From a virus, in the IMG/VR virus record IMGVR_UViG_3300031972_002264, positions 1 through 38,392 of that record: a stretch of DNA of 38,392 nt; one strand, written 5' to 3'. Numbering within the stretch: the first letter of the stretch is position 1; every line of letters begins with the position of its first letter. Positions 34,101 through 38,392 of this stretch are shown here, piece by piece. The notes below the pieces were generated by a model. The model was not told the DNA's origin, did not search any database, and worked only from the letters and a program-made list of their open reading frames with translations. The position numbers and the translations under genes are program-made.

Positions 34101-37100
34101 ATGATGCAGGTAATGTTGGTGTTTTTGTAAAAGATGGTGGAAAAGTTGGTATTGGTGCAGATACAACTCCAACAGTAGCATTACAAGTAACAGGTGATAT
34201 AAGTGCAAGTGGTGTAATAGAAGCACAAAGTCACATAAGTACAAGTGGTGATTTAAGATTAATAGGTGGTGCTAATGATATTATATTTGGAGAACCAGGT
34301 GATACGACAAGTCAAAACTATGGTATTAAAACAGATGGTAATTTATTCCTTGATATAGATAAAGATAATGATAACACAGGTAATTTTTTCCAATTTAGAA
34401 GTAATCAAGCCAGTACAAATATAATGAGAATGAAAGATACTGGTGAGGTTGGTATCGGAACAACTGCTCCAACAAAAGAATTAGAAGTAGCTGGTGACAT
34501 AAGTGCAAGTGGTGATATATATGGAGATGAATTATTTTCAAAAGGATATGGTAGTGGTTATCAAATACACATAGATGGTAACGATGGTAGTGGTCCACAA
34601 ATATTATTTGGAACATATAATGACTCCGACAACTTTATGAGGTTTGGTGCTTTTGGTGGAAAAAATCAAATAGATACAAAAACAAGAGACTTCCATTTAT
34701 TTGGTTCAAATACAACCACTGGATTTTTCTTTGATGAGAGTTTAGGTAACTTTGGTATTAAAACATTAGTACCATCAGCTAGTTTAGATGTAAATGGTAA
34801 TCTTCAAGTTCAATCACACATAACCGCAAGTGGAAACATAAGTGCTAGTGGTAATATATTTGGACACTCAGCTTCATTTGATTCAAGAGTTGGTATTGGA
34901 GTAAAAGACCCTGATGCTAAACTTGAAATTGTATCAGATGGTGATAGTAGTGCTACAAAAGCATTAGAAATAAAAGATAGTGGAGGAGAAAATTTATTTT
35001 ATGTAAGAGATGATGGTGTTACAAGTGTAACTCACGGATATTTATTTGTCCAAGCTTCTGCTGGTGCATTCATTACAGGTAAAACAAATGCAAGGGGTGG
35101 TGTTACAGATGACCAGGGTGCTTTAGGATTAGGTTCAAGTGGTGATGTGGATGATATGGTAATATCAAGTAGTAATGTTGGTATTGGAACAACAACTCCA
35201 GATGAAAAATTAGAAGTTGTTGGAAACATAAGTGCAAGTGGAACTGGTTCATTTGGAATGGTTGGTATCAATACAGCAAGTCCAGCAGCTGATTTACACA
35301 TCAATGATAGTGGGGGTGAGGCAACATTATTATTAACAGGTCCAGGCAGTAATCCAGCAAATGCAGCTAGTCTTAGATTTTCAGAACAATCAGATGGTAA
35401 CAACTATGTAGAACTTAAATACGATGGTAGTGCTAATATTTTATCATTTGATAGTAATAATCAAAATGATATGTTGAGTATTGATAGAAGTAATAATAGA
35501 GTATTTACAGGCACTTCGACAAAATTAGGTGTGGGAACATCAAGTCCAACATTAGGAAGATTACATATATCAGGTTCAGGAGATGCTAATAATAGATACG
35601 CTGCTTTATTCCAAACCACAGGTTCAATAAGTTATTTAAAGTTTGCGGATAGTACAACTGGAGTTGCAGCTGGTGACGGATTTGATATAGGTGCTAATAG
35701 TTCAACTGCCTATTTAATAAATAGAGAAAACGCTGCTATGATATTCTCTACCAACAATACTGAAAGAGTAAGAATTTTAGCAGGTGGAAATGTTGGTATT
35801 GGAACAACAAGTCCAACAAAACCATTAACCGTTGAAGGTGACATAAGTGCAAGTGGTAATTTAAACATACAAGGTTCAATAACCGCTACATCGATAACAT
35901 CTTCTTTTGTAACTTCCTCTGTGGTTTTAACAGAAGGTTCAACTCAATTTGGAGATGCTTCAACGGATACTCATACATTTATCGGTAACATAACCGCAAG
36001 TGGAAACATAAGTTGTAGTGGTATTATAAGAGTAAATGAAATTAGAGATAATTTTAATTCAAGTCATTTAACTATTAGACCTGATGGTAATTTAAATTTA
36101 GGAACAGCGGCTTCAGATGAAATTAACATTGGAAGACAAAGTGGAACTTGTGATATAAATATCTATGCAAATACTTCAACGGTAGCTGCGAGATTTGTAA
36201 CAAGTACAATAACTTTTAATCATCCAATAACTGCAAGTGGAAACATAAGTGCAAGTGGAGAAATAGCAGGCCTAAGTTTAGATATAAATGGAACATCAAA
36301 TTTTGCTGATGATATTACAATAGCTGGAGGTAAAAAAATAAAAGTAACTCCTGGAAGTGATGCTACTGGTTCAATACTTTCATTGGCTAATGACCAAGAT
36401 GTTTTATTCTCATCACAAAACGATAGTGCTGGTGGTGACCCACAACAATTTGTTTTAAAACATAATTTAGGTGATACTGAATTAATTAATAGAAGAGGTG
36501 ATTTAATTTTATCAGCTTCAACTGATAGAGTTGGTGTAGGAACAAATGCTCCAACATACGCATTGCATGTATCAGGTTCAGAATTAAGATTACAAAAAGC
36601 TGGAAATGATGCTATCATAACATCAAGAACTGATGGAGCAGGAGCTTACTTTATAGCTGACTCACAAAATGCAAATTATGCTGGATTCCAAATCAATCAT
36701 GGTGGAAGTGGTGCGTGGTTTCTTGGTGGATATAATTCAGCTGATTTTAATATTGTTGATGGTAATCGTAATGGTGGTTTCAAACAATTCGTTGTAGAAA
36801 ACTCAACTGGTAATGTATCAATACAAACAGGTAGTTTAAATTTGGTAGGACAAGCTGGTGGTCACATAACTGCAAGTGGTAATTATAGTGGTTCTGCAGC
36901 TTCAACTTTTAGAATTGGTGGAAAACTAATTGCAGGTTCTAAATCATTTGTAATTCCGAGACCAGATGGTGGTATGTTAGAATATGGTGTTTTAGAAGGA
37001 CAACAAAATGATGTATTTTTCAGAGGTGAATTAAAAGGTGATAATGTTATTCACTTACCGAAAGAATGGGAATGGTTAGTTGATGAAAATACAATTACAG

Positions 37101-37270
37101 TTCAATTAACAAGTATTGGAAAACACCAAGAATTGTTTGTTAAAGAAATTAAAGATAATAAAATATTTATAGATATAAATGGTATGTTTAAAACAAAACA
37201 AGATATACATTGTTATCATATCATACACGGAACAAGAAAAGATATAGAATTAATAAGGAATTATCAATGA
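31136..37270 (+). CDS. long tail fiber protein with GIGTTSP and ITASGNISASG repeats (2044 aa)
   Basis: 2044 residues. The N-terminal 230 residues (MPSYDFRILLETVEGNKSSYYSSSF...) are likely the baseplate-attachment part. The shaft alternates two repeat types: HITASGNISASG-like strands and 'VGIGTTSPxxxLxVxG' units (e.g. GNVGIGTTSPIAPLHVS, GKVGIGTTSPSAPLEVSG, GEVGIGTTAPTKELEVAGD, SNVGIGTTTPDEKLEVVGN). These are typical of trimeric beta-structured phage fibers. The last 110 residues, from SKSFVIPRPDGGMLEYGVLEGQQNDVFFRGEL to CYHIIHGTRKDIELIRNYQ, form a distinct C-terminal module that I recall from other marine fiber and surface proteins; a S74 endosialidase chaperone is not present. It ends with TGA, followed at once by in-frame TAA, overlapping the next ATG. 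Probably the main host-recognition fiber. Confidence 0.8.
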   Translation: MPSYDFRILLETVEGNKSSYYSSSFVNTSVDNFRLTSTQVYHRITGSVSASYQNETIFSGSDINTSFTFKDNNLLSASLSGSEDTGSIVFTALDSDYDRLLRYKFIGEKVTNVLGLPSDQWIYVDQVRLPVDDEANVFQGNANLGNVVITDNLTFAGGSNVNSDVPILIDTASDRYIKFVDERGISEVALRMGYDVDTDIYEITGSPDFTFNIGGINNADITNISGNITASGFIFSKDTDGGDSVITIENTNTDTGSVIDGNNKGAGVEFKHYDSAGNSKNAGKIIASKDNTYAAGGVPGSTEDSNLKFFTALNGTDTERLRIDSNGLAIFTGDISASGNLIIEGSIQATQITSSIVSSSIIFSSGSNIFGDADDDTHTFNGHITASGNISASGDVKAGTFTAVGNINANGNIVGDDGTNITNIANISLDTITADANGNTQIGVGNTSIGFDVDGETRLTLGTTKITVGDTVTEGLFVDSHITASGNISSSGIITGEGLVISDDAEIADDLTVKGTLHITSSTDPNLILEDPNGSNVLRFRRTDQNKNFDISMQGNDLRIISTDDDGSQNVLIGVNAGGTPRDNRLGLGVPNPTERLSVFGNVSISGSGMGHITASGNISASGTIIAEQLTTSDDLTVGDDIFLSDSIVHSGDTDTNIAFSTDQITFKAGDVEMIRLVEGSNDSVVINDLSADVDFRVESNNNVNMLKVDGGTDKVGIGTGVPNSELTIHGSLDTSGSAGHITASGNISSSLTGSFGRVGIGTASPEEALDITDTSNNHQLQLTAATNMNSGIKFSDGTDADAGSIYYYHTDKRMRFWTDNTEQMNILANGNVGIGTTSPIAPLHVSTTNTDTDNNLGDLTNPRAGILINNLSTDANTYAAIDFRAGTHDARIAVTNGGTNVGNMNFIVDNGNSPIVGMALTSLGKVGIGTTSPSAPLEVSGSGITIHNGGTDGVLKIQRFSGDIGQLSAANTRLTLRALSNKNISIEDDAGNVGVFVKDGGKVGIGADTTPTVALQVTGDISASGVIEAQSHISTSGDLRLIGGANDIIFGEPGDTTSQNYGIKTDGNLFLDIDKDNDNTGNFFQFRSNQASTNIMRMKDTGEVGIGTTAPTKELEVAGDISASGDIYGDELFSKGYGSGYQIHIDGNDGSGPQILFGTYNDSDNFMRFGAFGGKNQIDTKTRDFHLFGSNTTTGFFFDESLGNFGIKTLVPSASLDVNGNLQVQSHITASGNISASGNIFGHSASFDSRVGIGVKDPDAKLEIVSDGDSSATKALEIKDSGGENLFYVRDDGVTSVTHGYLFVQASAGAFITGKTNARGGVTDDQGALGLGSSGDVDDMVISSSNVGIGTTTPDEKLEVVGNISASGTGSFGMVGINTASPAADLHINDSGGEATLLLTGPGSNPANAASLRFSEQSDGNNYVELKYDGSANILSFDSNNQNDMLSIDRSNNRVFTGTSTKLGVGTSSPTLGRLHISGSGDANNRYAALFQTTGSISYLKFADSTTGVAAGDGFDIGANSSTAYLINRENAAMIFSTNNTERVRILAGGNVGIGTTSPTKPLTVEGDISASGNLNIQGSITATSITSSFVTSSVVLTEGSTQFGDASTDTHTFIGNITASGNISCSGIIRVNEIRDNFNSSHLTIRPDGNLNLGTAASDEINIGRQSGTCDINIYANTSTVAARFVTSTITFNHPITASGNISASGEIAGLSLDINGTSNFADDITIAGGKKIKVTPGSDATGSILSLANDQDVLFSSQNDSAGGDPQQFVLKHNLGDTELINRRGDLILSASTDRVGVGTNAPTYALHVSGSELRLQKAGNDAIITSRTDGAGAYFIADSQNANYAGFQINHGGSGAWFLGGYNSADFNIVDGNRNGGFKQFVVENSTGNVSIQTGSLNLVGQAGGHITASGNYSGSAASTFRIGGKLIAGSKSFVIPRPDGGMLEYGVLEGQQNDVFFRGELKGDNVIHLPKEWEWLVDENTITVQLTSIGKHQELFVKEIKDNKIFIDINGMFKTKQDIHCYHIIHGTRKDIELIRNYQ
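32282..36895 (+). repeat. dispersed ~35-bp repeats inside the fiber gene
   Basis: A unit coding HITASGNIS(A/S)SG recurs with near-identical DNA at about 32282, 32576, 32969, 33356, 34817, 35987, 36224 and, more diverged, 36863. Shorter pieces coding GDISASG recur at about 32137, 34195, 34495 and 35832. Identity extends to third codon positions (the same ACC-GCA-AGT-GGA-AAC codons), which is more than protein function needs. Copies are 260 to 1460 bp apart and in the same frame and orientation. Confidence 0.85.
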
Positions 37271-37458
37271 TAATAAAAATAAATTATAATAAATCAACAA
37301 AACAAATAGTGGTTTCAAATGATAATAAACAAATATTATTATCAGTAACGGATTCTACAATTATTGATACTGATGATGAGTTATCATTTGAAATAGCAGG
37401 TGATTTATCATCATTTCAAGATATGTTAACACCAAACCCAATGGATGAGATGGAATAA
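37267..37458 (+). CDS. small acidic protein between fiber genes
   Basis: 63 residues from the ATG at 37267, which overlaps the fiber stop as ATGATAA. The first half is beta-like and basic (MIIKINYNKSTKQIVVSNDNKQILLSV); the second half is acidic (DTDDELSFEIAGDLSSFQDMLTPNPMDEME). It overlaps the following gene by 1 nt (TAATG). I recognise no family. Small proteins between fiber genes are often fiber-specific assembly factors or connectors, but nothing in the sequence proves it. A longer in-frame form from 37210 would lie inside the fiber gene and is unlikely. Confidence 0.6.
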   Translation: MIIKINYNKSTKQIVVSNDNKQILLSVTDSTIIDTDDELSFEIAGDLSSFQDMLTPNPMDEME

Positions 37459-38392
37459 TGGCAGCTTTAACATCAGCACAATCAGGTAATTTTACAGCGT
37501 CAGCGACTTGGGGTGGTTCAACACCTGCAGATGGTGATACTTTCACTATTGCAGCTGGACATAGTGTTACTTCAAGTACAGTAGATATGCCAACAAATGG
37601 ATATGGTGATATAACTATTAATGGTTGTTGGTCTTTACAAAGTGGAAGTCAATTTAAACTTAATGGTAGGGCTACGGTTTTTGGTGGTGAATCAAATTAT
37701 TTTACAGAAGGTGAATCCGATTCAGCTGGTAAGTTTGAAATGAAAGCAGATACTGAGTTAGTTTTAAAAGGAACAAATTCAGAACAACATGCTATATGGT
37801 GTGAAACACAAACACGAACTCAAGTTATTTGTGAAGGTACGGATAAAGCTTTAACTACAGTTATAAGTTGTTCAAATTATATTGATTATAATCAAGATTT
37901 TTTACCTGTAGCTACAGCTTCTAATTTTGTAGAGGGTGATTGGATTTCTGTGTATTCAAGATTTACAGGATATAAACATAGTGACGATGAGAGTTTTATA
38001 GTTCATGATACTGATACAACAACAGGTGCAAACAAAATTTATTATAGACAATTCGTATCTCCAACTGCTACAATTCAAGGATTCAAAGGTTTAAGAACAA
38101 TAGTGGTGGATAACGCTAAGGTATTTAGAGCTGGATATAAAATAATATTCGGAACAGGTGATAATAGAAATGTAGTATCAATAGTTGGAATTAATTTTAA
38201 TTTAAATGAAATTGTAGTTGACGCTAATGTAACATCAGCAACAGCTTTAGTAAATTTAATAGGTTTGACAATTTACCAAACAGGAAATGAAAGAAGACAT
38301 TTAAACGGACACGGAAAAGATTTACTTACGGATACTTCACCAGCGACAAACCAACTTTTTGCTGCAAGTGGTTCACAAGTTAGAAGAAATGC
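37458..38392 (+). CDS. G8-domain-like tail fiber or spike protein, 3' truncated by window end
   Basis: The frame is open from the ATG at 37458 (overlapping the previous TAA) to the edge: 311 complete codons. The start, 'MAALTSAQSGNFTASATWGGSTPADGDTFTIAAGHSVTSSTVDMP', has the G8-domain pattern (TWGG..P..GD...I..GH.V), followed by the usual beta-strand ladder (DITINGCWSLQSGSQFKLNGRATVFGG...). G8 domains are beta-solenoid-like and common in surface and phage proteins that bind or cut polysaccharides. The remainder (EGDWISVYSRFTGYKHSDDE..., NIVVDANVTSATALVNLI-type strands) continues the beta pattern. No catalytic site can be named from the visible part. A second receptor-binding protein or depolymerase is plausible. 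Confidence 0.7.
   Translation, partial: MAALTSAQSGNFTASATWGGSTPADGDTFTIAAGHSVTSSTVDMPTNGYGDITINGCWSLQSGSQFKLNGRATVFGGESNYFTEGESDSAGKFEMKADTELVLKGTNSEQHAIWCETQTRTQVICEGTDKALTTVISCSNYIDYNQDFLPVATASNFVEGDWISVYSRFTGYKHSDDESFIVHDTDTTTGANKIYYRQFVSPTATIQGFKGLRTIVVDNAKVFRAGYKIIFGTGDNRNVVSIVGINFNLNEIVVDANVTSATALVNLIGLTIYQTGNERRHLNGHGKDLLTDTSPATNQLFAASGSQVRRN

Noticed and set aside
32282-36895. Regularly spaced near-identical repeats suggesting a CRISPR array
   Set aside because: Spacing is irregular (hundreds to over a thousand bases), the repeats are in frame within a long coding sequence, and no cas genes are present.
1-38392. Use of genetic code 4 (TGA = Trp) for the whole phage
   Set aside because: Trp is written TGG throughout and the large genes (750-2044 codons) contain no internal TGA. 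A general reassignment would scatter many TGA codons through them.

Overview
The window is a 38 kb stretch of a very AT-rich, tightly packed genome of a contractile-tailed (T4-like) phage. Four kinds of gene support this: a gp55-type late sigma factor (1161-1862), a gp25-type wedge protein (4592-5083), a gp6/gpJ-type wedge protein (5097-7349) and the gp47/gp46 recombination nuclease (26981-30205). The low GC, the giant lectin-like baseplate proteins and the ITASGNISASG-type fiber repeats resemble uncultured marine myophages; that placement is inference. Most starts carry an AGGAGA-like ribosome binding site, so the host probably uses Shine-Dalgarno initiation. I see no tRNA, insertion sequence, CRISPR array or integrase.

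Layout. (1) 1-1862: the end of an unknown gene, an HD-domain hydrolase, a small membrane protein and the late sigma factor, closed by a hairpin terminator. (2) 1957-22710: one long run of baseplate genes on the + strand, often overlapping by 1 nt. It holds a central-spike-like protein, gp25, gp6, then five large proteins (373, 544, 1479, 1130 and 1586 aa) rich in adhesion-type folds; the last also holds what looks like the P2 gpI/T4 gp7 module. (3) 22785-25518: three further virion proteins, two of them probable paralogues. (4) 25526-30205: a DNA-metabolism cassette of RuvC-like resolvase, DnaG-type primase and a Mre11-Rad50 (gp47-gp46) protein encoded as a single reading frame. (5) 30202-30366, minus strand: a 54-residue ribbon-helix-helix-like regulator, the only minus-strand gene I can support. 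(6) 30480-38392: a fiber operon with a 2044-residue repetitive tail fiber and the start of a G8-domain protein.

Regulation. The same 15-base sequence, atatttatatatgaa, occurs once in each of the three real intergenic gaps (1919, 22741, 30446), just upstream of a + strand operon. I take it as the late promoter read by the gp55-like sigma factor. Its reverse complement contains TATAAATA, the T4 late consensus, so direction is open.

The most striking observation is that the resolvase and the Mre11-Rad50 fusion are each interrupted by one in-frame TGA, with the protein clearly continuing on the other side. In the resolvase the TGA falls between the first catalytic Asp and the other acidic residues. 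In the fusion it falls between the ABC signature and Walker B. TGA is rare as a terminator here (TAA and TAG dominate). Readthrough or recoding, paired nonsense mutations and base-calling error all remain possible.
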